NCBI GenBank assembly: GCA_030062745.1
Contig: CP099841.1
Coordinates: forward strand, 4,534,423-4,598,422
Origin: Capitulum mitella
Taxonomy: Eukaryota; Arthropoda; Thecostraca; Pollicipedomorpha; Pollicipedidae
DNA length: 64,000 bases
Direction of reading: 5' to 3'
Shown here: positions 36,710 to 49,518 of the stretch, in pieces
How positions within the stretch are numbered: the first letter of the stretch is position 1
How the letters are laid out: each line of letters begins with the position of its first letter
The notes under the pieces: generated by a model
Database searches by the model: none
Told to the model about the DNA's origin: nothing
The model's input: only the letters and a program-made list of their open reading frames with translations
Made by a program: the position numbers and the translations under genes

Positions 36710-36970
36710 GGGAGGTCCTAGAGGTTCCAGGACCCCCTAAATTTCTGAGGCATACGAAGGGGCCCCTGACATTTGCCTAAAGAGGCTCCCCTGACCGGGA
36801 GAGGCAGACTCATTCCTCCGCAAAGGGCCCCCGTGCCCCTGACCGGGAAAGGTAACTGAGCCCCCGGCATGTACATGCCTACCAAAAGACATATGTAAGG
36901 ACCGGAAAGGATGCTCCTCTGCAAAGGAGCCGCCAGCCAGCCAGGAAAGGTCCTCCTACCATGGGATGGT
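36710..36970. repeat. GGGCCCCTG-motif cluster (copy 2)
   Basis: GGGGCCCCTGACA, GCTCCCCTGACCGGGAGAGG and GCCCCTGACCGGGAAAGG recur at short intervals, the same vocabulary as 26510-26960. Confidence 0.55.
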
Positions 36971-39900
36971 GTCGGCGTGACGGGTAAGAGAGTTTATTGA
37001 CGTAGCCCTAGCCATGGGTCCTAGGGGTCTTATCTCAATTTCAGACATTCCCAATTCTCAACCAACCAAATTATCAACCAATAACACAAATTCATTATAA
37101 TCTATTTTAAACGTTTCTGTAGGCCAGTGTAGATATGGAATGCGCGAAACGGAAATTTTTCCATGAGAGGAGGGCACTTGTGTCTGGCTGCAGTTGAAGC
37201 CACGCGACAAGTCCTCGAAGCTGGAACAAGGTAATAATACGCCTGCCGCACTCCCCAGCTACTTGCCGTGGAACGCAACAACCATGCTATGAATGTCACC
37301 GTAATGCCGGTACGCTGCGCCGCCACCGTGTCCTGCAACTCCATTAGTTATCACCACGGCTCGGTGAGTCAGCAGCTCTGCCGTCACTTCGCACCACAAA
37401 ACAGGCTTGGACGTGGCGCGTCCCGGCTTCAGAACATGTATGAAATAAGACGGCATTATTTTCGAGATGTCCGATATATTTCCTTTGCCTTGTGAAAAAC
37501 CCGGATCAGACCGATGCATCGTCGGAATGTGGTAAACTTAGCACAAATAAATTTTGTCCTGGTTGTTATTTATGGGCAATTTCTACACTGACATAATTAT
37601 TCACATTAACCAATCGATGACAGTTGCTGTCTGCTATTGAAGCATACCTACCTGTGGGTTAGGCCCAGGGGCAGGGTATATGGTCGTGGGCAAATCTCTG
37701 GACAGCATGATCAGATTTGGTCGTAGCGCCGTAAAACGCAAATTTGAATAGCGACGAATGTGTAATTCGCTTCTGTTGTCTGCAAGAGTCTTTCAGATGC
37801 GGGATGCACCAGTGGAATAAAACAGAGACGGTTCGAAACCTCGCGCGGCACGGACCAGAAAAAGATTTCAGGAGACATGGAATCTCCATATGTTTTACTA
37901 CTCTCGGGCACAATCGTTCTTAATGGCACTGAAAAACAGGTTCCACTTACCCCGCATCAAATATATTACCCCTACTGTTCTAGCCATGGAGGCTCTCGTA
38001 GTTTTTAAGGACCCTCAGTGTTGGCCGCCGACTCTCTTGTCAACCCCTCCCCCACCCGAAAGAAAATCCGAGCTACGTAAGTGACTTGAACCGTCTTTAC
38101 TGGTGTTCAAGATGAAGTCTTGTTTTTTGTCAAAGTATTTGCGCTGTGCCCTACATTTATGCGAGCCCGGTACAGGCATTTGAGACATTTGGTTTCAGAT
38201 TTCAGTCCCAGTCCTTCCAGCAGACTAAACCAGATGAAATGTTGGCGCAAATGACAAGAAAATGGGCAAAGAAACGCGGTTAACATTGTTGTTTAGGCAG
38301 CACGTTTCGCGCCTTTGGCAAGCCAGACCAAACCATCTCTATCAAAGAAACGCATATGTCAGCGTGCATCTAAATTATGGTAAATTAAGGCCTCATTACG
38401 AACCAAAAATGCCGCGCCGGGAAAACAATGGGGATTCATTGATTCGTTGATCATCACCACCGTAATTTCTTCACGTTTATTTCTTGTCATGTCTGGTCTG
38501 AACCCAAAAGAAAGTGGCCCAAGTCCGAGGAAAAATCGGACTTTATGGGTACTTTAGGTTTCGTCGAATGGGGTGGCTGGATCCGCGAACGGTTTGTCCC
38601 CCCCCCTTCCCGAAATAGCTTCCGCCGCCCCTGCTGCCAGTATGTCGGTCTCATCAACGGCAAGGAGTACAGTCCCTCCCCGCGTCACAATTTGACAGAT
38701 GTAACTCAAAGCCTGACGGTGTAAGCATGAAAAGGCACGATTTAAGATAGCCTTTGCTTCCGTAACTCTCAAAACGTTCCGCAGCCACAGCAAGGTGCTC
38801 GCCATTGGTGTGTGAGCGCATTTTAAGTTCCCTGAGCCATCGAGCGACTTTGAGGAGGTCATCTCGTTTCAAGCAAGGCTAATGGGGCTTATGTTGATGT
38901 TCACCAAAGTTGGTGGGGCCGCCGAGCCTACGAGCTACTATATGCTACGTACCCTATGAGCTGCTAAACCCGTGGTAATTGTTCGGCTGGGCTGGTAGTA
39001 TCCATCGATATATGATTTTAGCAGTGCAAATTTATGCAAGCACCAATGACGTACGGGTACACGTCATACCATTTCGTGTAGCTCACAGAATGTGTACAGA
39101 AGCGGTGCATCATACCAGACCGCGTGAGAAAGTGAAGGATGTACAGAGGCCGGCAACCTGCAGGCGATACAGCGGTGCCCGAAATCGTGACGGGTGCTGC
39201 GGGCCTGTGCCGGTAACTGAGGATGTCGGTCACAGTTGAGGCAGAATCGGCGCGGACCAAATTACTGAGCTGAAGCCGGCCCAGTATCTCACGAAAATGT
39301 TAGACGAGCGCGAAATCAGTTTTGAGGAATAGTCCCTGATTTTTTTTTCGTGGATTCATCTTGAACATGGCAAAATAAATTGACCCACGCATATTTCGTT
39401 TGTATTGAAACCTTGATTACTTGTTAGATGAGCGGCGCGTGACGACGTTTTTTTTTACTGGCCTTGGCGAAATCCACCATCATACTTATCAGGACCACCC
39501 AGTACGGTGCCGTCTGTCACTGATTTCATATCACTGACTTTGTGCGTGCTTGTTGCAAAGTCTTCTTGCTGCTCAGCTGAGGTAAGATGACTCCATTGTG
39601 GCATCCATTTACCCAAATGGAAAATCCAGTAAAGGTTCAACGGAATTAACTTGCATCGGATACCACTACTTGAGTCATAACACGATTTACACACAGTTCG
39701 CTTTGGTTTGATATGATAGCTACCCTGGTGCCTTTTGCAATGCCCAGCAAACAGCTATCAGATTATGTCAGCTTCCTAAGGTCACGTGAGTCAGCGAAAT
39801 TGCGTTGCGGTCTTTAGTCGAAAACCGAGCTTGGATTTGGTAAAAGGATCATACATCGACGCCTAGATATGGTCACCTGAGATCGGCTGCCGGATTTAGG

Positions 39901-41024
39901 CCACATCATCTAGTTGGGCCATGAACAGTTCACTCGATTTTAAACAGAGAACCACAGGATGCCTTAAGTGACTGCCCGAGCAAAATGGGCCCAAATAGGG
40001 GTGCTACACCCGGGCGATATCAACCAGCCTTGTTCGCACACAGTTCATTTGGTTTCAGTCACGAAACCAGAGCGTCTCTACATCGGGCTGTCCGGCGGCT
40101 GAACTCGCTTTCTGGAGGTCGGTGACGACGAAACGTGTTCCGGTAGGGGGGGGGGGAACCAGCGACATTTCGAGACATTTCTTTCCATACAACGCCATAG
40201 GGTTAATGTCAAATTTCGCTAGTTAGGGGTGGGACACTTTGCTCCCGCTCCCCCACCCCCCGCTTCCGATGCCACTGGCCTAGGTCCGACCAAAGAAAAA
40301 ATGCAACGAAGATCAATTCTGGTCAAAATCGGACCAGAACGGGCTTCCCTAAGCCAACTGCAGACAATTGTTCACCGGGCCTAATCATCGATCAGTCAAA
40401 ATCCGGCAAAGCAATGGCGTCCAGCATGTCATTCGGACCGAACGTCGCTGTGGCAACGTTACCCACTCCACGGCACTCCGGCAAAATGCACGAAAAATAG
40501 AGCGAAAGAAACAAAACCGGGAAAAGGAAGCATTCCTGTCAAAGTATGGATCCAGATCATGTCCTAACTGTTCGGGAGTGCCACTGGCGGAACCAGAGGG
40601 CCATCACGGCCATGCCACCCCCCGGACCGTGATTATGGGGACCAAGTGGTCATTTGCCCCCCCCGAGACATGGGTATTTCTATTCAACCAGAGTTCGAAG
40701 TTGCTGGAACTCCGAATCCAACCATAGCCAGCGTCTTCCACCTTGCCTCTCCCCGATCAACGACTCCGCTGGCCTACCATCCAGACCCAGGAAACTCTCG
40801 TTGGGCCTCCCCCCAAACACAGCCGCTGGATATGTCCCCTGAGGGGTGCCAAACCTCCGTCCATGGAACCTTACCTACCGCTTAATGTTAATATCTTCCC
40901 GGAATTCGTCGGTTTTCACCACTTTCCAAATAATGACACGTACTTATACTTTAAAATACTTCGAAAATAAAAAAAAATACACTTTCCCATTCGAAAAGGG
41001 GGACAAAATCACAGGCGCAGCCAA

Positions 41025-41180
41025 GGCGGAACCGGGGAACCCTCCCCTCAAGGCCTACATTTTTGTGAAAACCATAGCACATCGTCTTCCCGGCAGGCGG
41101 TTTTGGCATGGTTTCAGTTCACAGTGAGGTCCGCCACCCCTCTCTCCTAACGAAAATCCTGGCTGCGCCCCTTGACTAAA
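41025..41180. repeat. Dispersed repeat end (CTGGCTGCGCCCC type), copy 2
   Basis: Aligns with 35640-35790 over most of its length (GTGAAAACCATAGCACATCG, TTCCCGGCAGGCGGTTTT, TTTCAGTTCACAGTGAGG). It ends AATCCTGGCTGCGCCCC. Confidence 0.6.
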
Positions 41181-43581
41181 TACATGTTCCCCCTTCCAAC
41201 CAAAGGGGCAATGGCCTTGGATGCCTCCCCCAGATCCGCCCGTGATTCCTGCAAGGTCTGTTTCGCGTGCAGTGTTTCGAAGCGTATCGTGAATGGATCG
41301 CGTCCACTCTTAGCCGCGCATCAGATCCACGGTTCGGTGGCTTCGGTGCTTGAGAGAAATCACTCGAAATCCTAGTACCTGTAAGAGAAGAAAGCGATGG
41401 AATCAGAGGAAAAGTAAAACGAAACAAGAGATGATTACTTCGCGCAGTAGTATATTTGCGTTCCCTGTCATTTGCGGCTTGCGTATGAGCGAAAAAGAAT
41501 CTAGAAAATCAATGTAGACGCGTTTTAACACTCACACGGACCAGCGCTTCGCACCAGTCGGCGACGCCAGACATCCCAGCTTCCCGTTCATGCCTCGGTC
41601 CACTGGGCGAGGTCTTCTCTAAACAGACACAAGGCTACTGCTACTGCACCGCCTGCCAACTGTCACGAGCAATCCGGTCGGCTGATAAGCGTTCACCGCA
41701 GAGTAGCCTCGGTAGATCGCATGAAGGAGGGGCAACTCTCACAGCTAATTCCCCAAATTATATGAACAACCGGACAACAGTTACATTGAATTAATCCGTA
41801 CGAAAACAAATTTTATACAGTGTAACACATCAAAACTCTACACGCGATATTGGGAAAGTCCTAACCCTCTAAATGCCGTTACCTTCTTTAGCCCAATACC
41901 CGAAGGACCCACCCCACAGAAGCCACGATGCGAACTGCCCTGATGGGCGGGTTACAAACACAGACACCGCCTGGTGACCGCAACGCCGGGACACAATCCT
42001 TGTCGCCTCATGGCTGCCGGCACAGGCCGCGGTTCACACTTCCCCCTAGCGGCGGCGCTCCGAGACGACGCTCCGTTGTGCGCGTGGTCTGGTCTGGACG
42101 GAGCCGCTCACGGCACCGTTGCCTCATTATCCTGTACATCAAAGACAGCGAGTGATGAAATATAAAGAGACGAGAGTATGAGTTCCGGACCTCGCCATCT
42201 CGGCTGAGTTTCAGATTGTCGGTAGCAACGAGCCCTCGAGCCAAACAACAAATGTTCAACGGGCTCAACATTGGATCAAATGACGCGTGTCGTAGCCTCT
42301 ACACTACAAACGTGCAAAAAGCAAGACAAGAAAAGACGGACGATGCTTCGGTCGGGCTTTGGGAAAGCAATCTCGGAAATGCAATTTAATGCTTAAAAAA
42401 CACTCATCCTCTTCAATTGTGTTACATTTACTGGTGCTGATATAAAATGCACAGGTGCAGTTTTATGCATTCTATCGAATGGTGGCGTTTCCTCAAGTCA
42501 AATGTGGCCTTCAAAGGCCAAGGCCAAATTAGGTTTGTGATTTACCGCCCTTCGATGACATCTCATTCGTCACAGTCAAACAAAGATGTGCCAGTCTACC
42601 ATCAAATTGCGCGTCCATGCATTTCCTGTGAATGATCTTGAAAATTTCGCCAAGGTCAAACTTCAGGCTCGAAACAAAGGAGCATCTGTTTTCATAAATT
42701 AGCAGTCTTTTAGTAACTTCCATTTGCAATTCCATTATTAGATGATCCTTAACTTTTTCCAACGGCTTGCGGCATGCGTGGCGCGCCGCCATTCTCTTGC
42801 AATTCTCACGCGCGAGGCGTCGCCGTGTGGCTTTAGTTGTAATAATTCGTAGTTGGCCTTTTTTTCTTTAGAAGAAAACTTCTGCGGTTCGTGGTGAGCT
42901 CACTTTTACTTTTTTTAATCGCGTGATACGATGTTTTGTTAGACTATGCTCATGCGAATCTATAAATTCACCGGTGTGGTTTTGGCGCCATAATCTTTGA
43001 AGCATTAGTTTATTATTTTCAGTGTCTTGCACATCCGCTTGCATGTGATTATCATGACTTAAGTTTGTTTTTGTTAGGCCAAAATTCTGTGCATGATTCA
43101 CGAGCATTTTCATCCCAATCATCTTCATCTTCATCCGTGATCACCCATTTTTCTCTTTCAGTGCTCCGTACTCTTGGAGCTGAAATCTTCTCAGCAAACT
43201 TGCCCCAAATAGTGTAGAATTTGTGGGCCAGATATCATCCTGATTTTTTGCCATAATAGTTAGACTACTTGGGCATATGTCACATTTTCACCAAGTGGTG
43301 AAAAACAGCAAGAGTGGCATTAAAAATTGCACAACAGATGGTTTTAAGACATTCTTGTGAATCAAGTGCTGCATGGCATTATTCAAAGATAAAGAAAGTG
43401 AAAAATTACCAAATAATATTGTCTCCCCATTTGTTGCTGACCGCTGCACCATTTGTCTATTTGACTTCTGCTGCAATTCTGCAGTAACAAAGCCAAAAAA
43501 GGGCAATTCCCAAGGTGAAGGTATTTTGGGCCCAATGATGTCATCATTATAGCCTGACTTAATGAATAACAAATAAGATAA

Positions 43582-43648
43582 CTAACCTAACCTAACCTAA
43601 CCTAACCTAACCTAACCTAACCCAACCCAACCCAACCCAACCCAACCT
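43582..43648 (-). repeat. Interstitial telomere-type repeat (TTAGG)n
   Basis: Eight exact CTAAC copies followed by CCAAC variants; on the minus strand this reads GGTTA/TTAGG, the ancestral arthropod telomere unit. Confidence 0.95.
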
Positions 43649-44926
43649 ATTTAGTTGCATGATGTAACCTCTGTCAGACGGAGCCAAGTCCAATCGCACC
43701 TTTCATCAGCCTTCAGCCTCTCGTATCCTATATCATGCCCCTCCGATGCGGAGTTTGTGCCTTTGGGTTAACATTACACCATGTGGACATCTGTTTATCG
43801 GACTGCAGCCCCAGAATCATTTTTTGATGGTGTCATCAAATGTTACCTAGTACATGCACCCTTGGAGCAGACAGGGTAAAGAAGATGGCACTGCCCATTC
43901 CCATCATGTTTGCTTACAGTGAACTATAACTCCATTTCATTCAGAAACCATATTGGTAGTGTCACCATTTCTTGCTTTTGTAGGAAAGTTTATAAGCTCT
44001 TCAGCATTGTATGTGTGTAACAGAAGTGGTCTGTGGAAAGGTGAAAAAGTGACTATTGCCTGCTACTTTATGTAGTAGTCCACAAAATGGTCAGTTTATT
44101 GCTATTTTGGGCTAAAGGTAAGTTTCCAGCTGACTAAATTCCAAACAATCCTCTACATGACTACCACCACTTAAAAGAGCATATCATCCTGTCTCTAATC
44201 ATACTTCTCACTGTCTGAATTTCTGGACAAAAACAATATAATGCAATGATAATGTGCCTTGCATTACTGCAGTATTTGGATTGGCAGATTGGAAATAACA
44301 GTATTCCACTGTGCAAAATATAGTGCCTCCAAGGTTAAGGTTATTGATGCCAAGGATGTGTGAAGACCCTGCAGACAGCTTCAGGCAGTTAATGATGTCA
44401 TATATATGAAAATTTCATTTTGTTGCTACAGATTGAATTTAAAGCAATGCTGAATTATTATATTGCCATATTATATTAGATGATTGTTGGGACATCTCCA
44501 GTATTATTACAGCATGTGCATTTTCTGCTCTTTGAAGACTAACTATGTCCAATATGGGGATGCCCTTTGAAATGAGGTTTTGAGTAGGGCTATTATCATT
44601 ATGCTCTTATATGATTGATACAATGTTTTATATGATTGCTATTATGATGGAACGTGATAATGTTATTGAATAATGTTATTGCAATACTGGATACAGTTAC
44701 CATGCAGGATGTTTCCTGGGTGGAGGGCAGGGAGTTGTGTTGCTTTGGATGTACCTTGAAATAAGGAACAGAAACGTTGCGCCAAAGGTGCAACCCCGTG
44801 CCACAGGCATGGTAAAGGGTACTAGGGGCCACTGGCTGGTTAAGGGTGCAATCGGACTTGACTGTGTCTGACAAAGAGGTCGTGTGAAGCATGGTATTAG
44901 GCAATATCTAAATAGGGGCCCTGTGC

Positions 44927-45008
44927 TGGTTAGATTAGGTTAGATAAGGTTGGGCTAGGTTAGGTTAGATTAAGTTAAGTTAGATTAGGCTGTTATTTTA
45001 GGTTAGGC
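44927..45008 (+). repeat. Degenerate TTAGG-like tract
   Basis: GGTTAGATTAGG, GGTTAGATAAGG, GGCTAGGTTAGG and GATTAAGTTAAG lie in tandem, in inverse orientation to the tract at 43582-43648. Confidence 0.85.
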
Positions 45009-45010
45009 AA

Positions 45011-48000
45011 TTTTTTAGCTATTGTTCCATTTCATTTGTTAATATTTTCCAGTTCTGTATTGAGATCCATTTTTCAGATATTTTATTTCACTACTTTTTA
45101 GTTATTATATTTGTGTATTTCCTTAAAGTTGAAATTCAACCTTTCCTTATTTTTTTACATAAATTGTAATATTAGTATGTACTTTTTTCTAAAGATAATT
45201 TATATTTTATGTTACTTATTTTCAGAGATTTTTTATTACTCATGATCAGACCTTGGGTCCAACCGACGACCAATCGTGATTGAGATGTGATGTAAAGAAA
45301 CCATTTAATGCAGAAACATCAAAATGGTTATGCTAGTGGCTGGTGGCTGGCATGGCAGTAACGACGCAATTCGTTTTGGGAAGAAATGTGTGTTTCAGGT
45401 TTTTTCGGCTGAAATCGTAAGTAGTAGGTATCGATATTGCATAACCTGCCATGGTCTGTCAATGCATGGCTAACTTGTAGAAATGAAAAATGGAAAATTT
45501 TGCTGCAAACAAAAGATTGTTTCTAAAAATGCTATATTGAGGTTTTTGCATTGGGTTACCAGACCATTGTGTACTAATGTGATGTCTTATCGAACATTAT
45601 TATTTTATTTATACATTTACATTTATATTTTTTTTGCATTTATATTTTTATATTTACATTTATATATTTTATTAACATTATTATATAATTATTTGAATCT
45701 TACCACTTGTTGATGTACACAGTTTGTGTGCCTGCAAATGGTTGATCATACTTTGATAAAAGCTGACGTTTTTGGTGTTTGATAATGTCCTGTTTTGTAA
45801 AAATAAAATACATCACAAATATATATGTGCTATCCACTCCCATCACATCCCACTCCAACACATTCTGTCAGTGGCTTTATTGTAGCATGGATGCTCTCAA
45901 GTTGTGGGAAATGTAATGACACTGCAGTGCGGTGTTAACACAACATTTCTGTTTCAGGCTCAGTTTGCATACAGGTCTTAACAGTAACACATCGGTGAGT
46001 ACACATCAGAGTTGGGACATTTTTGGCCATCGACTTTTTCAATAGTTGGTCTTGCTGTGATAAACGCTCACATTGTGCATGAGGATTTTACTAGGCTCCT
46101 CAGTGCTGCATGGGCATTCCTTAACTAAATAAGAGATTTGCCTTGCAGTTGGTCATGATAGGTGCAGTCTTCCACTTACACAACGGAAATATGTGCAAGT
46201 GGAAGTTTTTTAGGCAGCTCTCTTTGTTTAAGGAATTGTAAATCGTTGCATGTGTTTGGGCCGTGCCCATGGTTATCCACGGTTGCGACACTGAGTGGCG
46301 CCTGAATGTCGCGCGGCCAGTGGGTGTCGTCCTCGGCCAGTTGGCGGCAGGCGTTACGACCGGCCGGCTTGAACGGCCGGCTCGTGCGTCGGACACTGCT
46401 GCCGCCCGGCAGCTGTGCGGGGATGCCGTGCTGGGGAATGCAGGAAGTGACGCTGTTCCGTCGTGCCGACGTCTCGCGCCGGCGACCGTCGACCGTCCGG
46501 CGCCGGTGGCCGGTTGCCGGCCGTGGTCGGGCCGCATTGTTCGGCCCGCCGACTGCCGCCGGGACTGTATTGGCTGCTGGATACCCTCCCCCCCGCATGA
46601 CGGAGTCCGCGGCAGCGGCGCGCCCGGCTGGGACTGAGCTGCGCTGATGGCAGTGGTGGTAATGTGAGTGCGCCTCGGAAGGCGTGTCTGCGACCTCTTG
46701 GGCGTGGAGGTGGCTCCACAACCAGATGCGCTCCATGAAACAGTGAAGCGTTTCGCTACAAGGTGGCAGCACTGGGCGACTTCAGGCTGGGATTTAGCGA
46801 TGTCTTCGTAACAATAGACGGTTGTGGTGCGGCTGATTGCTGATTTTCGTATGCCAGGTATTTTCGTGTTCAAACTGCAGGGCTGATGTTCCTTTTACCG
46901 CAAAAGCAGTTAACTACCGAGCAGCTGATATGCAGACTGATGTTCTGATTCCGTGTTGGGCCCGTTTCGTCCTGTACTCTTCCGGAACCATTCGAGGGAA
47001 GTAGTCTGCATGGTCCGGACCAGTTTAGCAGAGTGAAGTTTATCAGATAGGTAGGTAGTATATTTAGGTAAAGCGTTACAGAGTATTGAAGCTCGTCTGC
47101 TATAGGTGACGCTTGCATGCTTCCCATCCCAGGACATTAAGTGGCTGTTGTAATGAAATGACTTGTACTCTTTGGGGGGGGGGGGGAAAAAAAGGGGGGG
47201 GGGGCTCAGCCTTCGTGACTGGCGAATAAAACAACAAGGCGAGTAAATTCTTCATGTGCAGGAACTGGGTAAGAACATACGTTGTGCTGACTTCAAGTTC
47301 GATAGTTGCAGGGTCTGGATCAGCCCAGCAAGCATCCACATTTTGCATTTGCCCGATGACGTACAAATTCAGTGTTTTACATGCACTTTTGTCCCTTAAT
47401 AGGTGGTGAGGTTTGAATGTCTGTGGATTGTAAATCTATTGATCCGAATGGTAGAATGAGGGCAACAAGATGCCAATAATTATGAACAGCCATCCACGGT
47501 TTTTGTTGCGAATTTGTTGATCTCAAGTTTGAATTCAGTTTGCCCGTCATAGTGTGTCAGGAAGTGCATGTGCTCTTCAGAATAGGGTCATGCGTGTTTC
47601 CTCCTTAATGGAATTGCCGTAAATGGTGCCTTTCTACGTAGGCTGTTCTGCAGCGACAAATTTTCTCCGATTTCGCTCATATACGGCTCAGCGTTTTTGT
47701 CGTTGACGAAATGCTCCCAAGTATTACGAACTTAGCTAAAGTTGGAAAAGGCGCGTTTTTTTGGTGTTGAAGAACACCAGAAAATATTTGCTTCGAAAAT
47801 ATTTTATGCTACAAAAGTTTGGTCTTTGTGCGTCCATCAAAAAGATACATTATAACCATGTTGACAAATTTCTGACACTACACGCAAGTGACTGTCTCCA
47901 TCCAAAAGGAAGCGGGTATGATATCATAACTGATTGAGAAAATGAACGCCAGCTGAGTCCATTATCACTGTTTGCAAAAGTTTTACTCCAAAACAAAAAT

Positions 48001-48280
48001 TACATTCGGACACCAAAAACAAAAAAACAGATTTCCAGCTCTGAACCAAAATATTGTAAAGGTGCAGTCTGCACTCTGCAAACCTCATCGTATTGCGGAT
48101 GCCGGGACACTTGACTTGGGATTGGAATACTCTACGGGCAGCAGAACAGTTCCCGAACGTCACGCGTGCATCTTACCGCCGAATGTCGAATCGGCAGGGC
48201 GGTTTAGATCTTGGTCAGGGCTGGGTGGGGAAGAAATACCTCGAAGCAAGTCGGTAAAAGAACTACCCACCCGTGGCAGC
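45011..48280. other. Unassigned, mostly AT-rich region
   Basis: AT-rich to about 46.2 kb (with TTTATATT-rich sequence at 45595-45690), a CpG-rich patch at 46300-46640, then mixed sequence. A homopurine run lies at 47174-47204 and an 18-bp palindrome near 47760. No exon is supported. Confidence 0.5.
47174..47204 (+). repeat. Homopurine tract G13-A7-G11
   Basis: Two long G runs separated by seven A on the + strand, a sequence class that can form G-quadruplex or triplex structures. Confidence 0.9.
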
Positions 48281-48720
48281 CATGGAGGCAGTTTCGTCCA
48301 GTGCGCGGCGCCCTGCTGCGCCCGCCCTGCTGCGCCCCGCCCTGCTGCGCCCCGCCCCGCCCGGCCAGCCCCGGACGCGCCCCGAGGTCGGGCAGGGGAG
48401 CGGCCGGCCGCGGGCGTCCGGTCACCGTCCGGCCCGGGCCGACGGGGCCGGTCCAGCGGCCGGCCGGAGTCGATAGGCCGCCTCCGGGCGCCGTCGTCCA
48501 GCCGGGGTCGAGTCCGGCCGGGGGTGGCCCGCGCCGGCCGCGCCGCCCCGGCAGCGGCGTGCCGCTCCTGCGGAGTGAGCCTGCGGACGTATTTTGGCCG
48601 CGGCCCGTGGTCAGACCCGGACGGGCCGCTCTGCCCTGCTTGTGCTGGTGAGCGCGCAGCCGCCGCCGCCGCCGGCGGCCGGGATCGTCGACTCCGACGG
48701 AATGAACGCGGAGCCGAGCT
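48280..48720. promoter_or_regulatory. CpG-rich island with short CCCTGCTGCGCCC repeats
   Basis: Very CG-dense. CCCTGCTGCGCCCCG or a close form repeats three to four times at about 48311-48360. A promoter or untranslated first exon is possible, but no coding exon is identified. The Arg/Pro/Ala frames here are composition artefacts. Confidence 0.3.
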
Positions 48721-49518
48721 GTTCCCGTAACGGGGGCGGTGGCCTGTATATACGATCGCTAAGGGATAAGATGCTGCCCTCCATCAAGGAAAAACAGTCG
48801 CACTTCGAGTTTGGGAACTTGGGAAAACACCGCAGAAGGTGTTAGAATCTATGAGAACGCCTGTGGGCGTGGCGTTGCACGGGTTGAACGCGTACGGCCC
48901 CGCCTGTCGACCGTGACTGCAGCTTCCAGGCACGTCTGCCGCGGGCGGGAGGATCCTGACCCAGCGGCGGGCTCCCGACCGGCTCTGGACGCACGACGCG
49001 GTAGGTCCTCTGAAAAACTTGGCCTCATGAATAGTGACCCCATCGGGCTCCTGCATCATTTGTTCGCCCGCCATAACTAGTCACATTATCGATATGTCTT
49101 TGGGCCAGTGCTATCACCCCACGTCCCATTGTCCAATCTCTTCCACGTCATACTCGGGTCTCATTCACGATTTTGACCATATCCAGGGCCGGTCGTTAAG
49201 TTGGTGTGAGGGGGACGGGGGCCGGTCAGCCGGCCGGTGAACACCCAGGGGTCGATCTGTTCCAGTTCGGCGGTGCCCGGTTCGCCGGGCCAGCGTCGCC
49301 CGCGTCGTCATCGTCCTGGCCGCCGGAGCCGCGGAGCGACGCAGACGTCCGCCCGGCGGCGGCGGTGACGGCGGCGCGCGACAGGCCCGAGTGGATCCTG
49401 TCAATTTGTTTGCGCTGTTGGCACGGCCACGGCGGCGGCCGCGCTGCTCGCTAACGATCGGCGCCGCGGCCGGCTCAAGTCGCCGGCCGACGGACCGTTA
49501 ACGATCGCTCGGCTGGGG

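Larger units (their letters stand above)
34581..42860. other. Gene-free repeat-bearing region
   Basis: No coding exon could be supported. It holds a motif cluster at 36710-36970, two copies of a CTGGCTGCGCCCC-type dispersed repeat (35640-35790 and 41025-41180) and several G/C runs (35657, 38599, 40146). TCAAGGTCA-type receptor half-sites occur near 34854. The longest frames (119 residues at 40368-40727) are low in complexity and match nothing I know. Confidence 0.5.
43576..45010. mobile_element. Inverted-repeat element with telomere-like CCTAA/TTAGG ends
   Basis: The left end carries (CTAAC)8 plus about five CCAAC variants (43582-43648). The right end carries a degenerate TTAGG/TTAGAT tract (44927-45008). 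Inside them the left arm CCTCTGTCAGACGGAGCC / AAGTCCAATCGCACCTTTCA (43672-43710) is the inverted counterpart of the right arm, whose complement reads CCTCTTTGTCAGACACAGTC / AAGTCCGATTGCACCCTTAA (about 44884-44844). Similarity extends to a GTGCCTTTGG / TTGCACCTTTGG word further in, giving arms of roughly 170-230 bp. The 1.0-kb interior is AT-rich and has no transposase-like frame. It fits a non-autonomous inverted-repeat transposon. Confidence 0.65.

Noticed and set aside
38554..38872. Weak resemblance to mitochondrial ribosomal protein S2 (a segment like ALSYICQIVTRGGTVLL)
   Set aside because: Only about 20 residues resemble the family, the flanking parts do not follow it in any frame, and there are no splice sites. 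Treated as chance.
40195..40212. CATAGGGTTAA, resembling a right end of the TTAA element
   Set aside because: No left partner within a plausible distance.
48702..48845. Possible first coding exon starting MNAEPSCSRNGGGG at the edge of a CpG island
   Set aside because: No recognisable family and no downstream exon that continues it.
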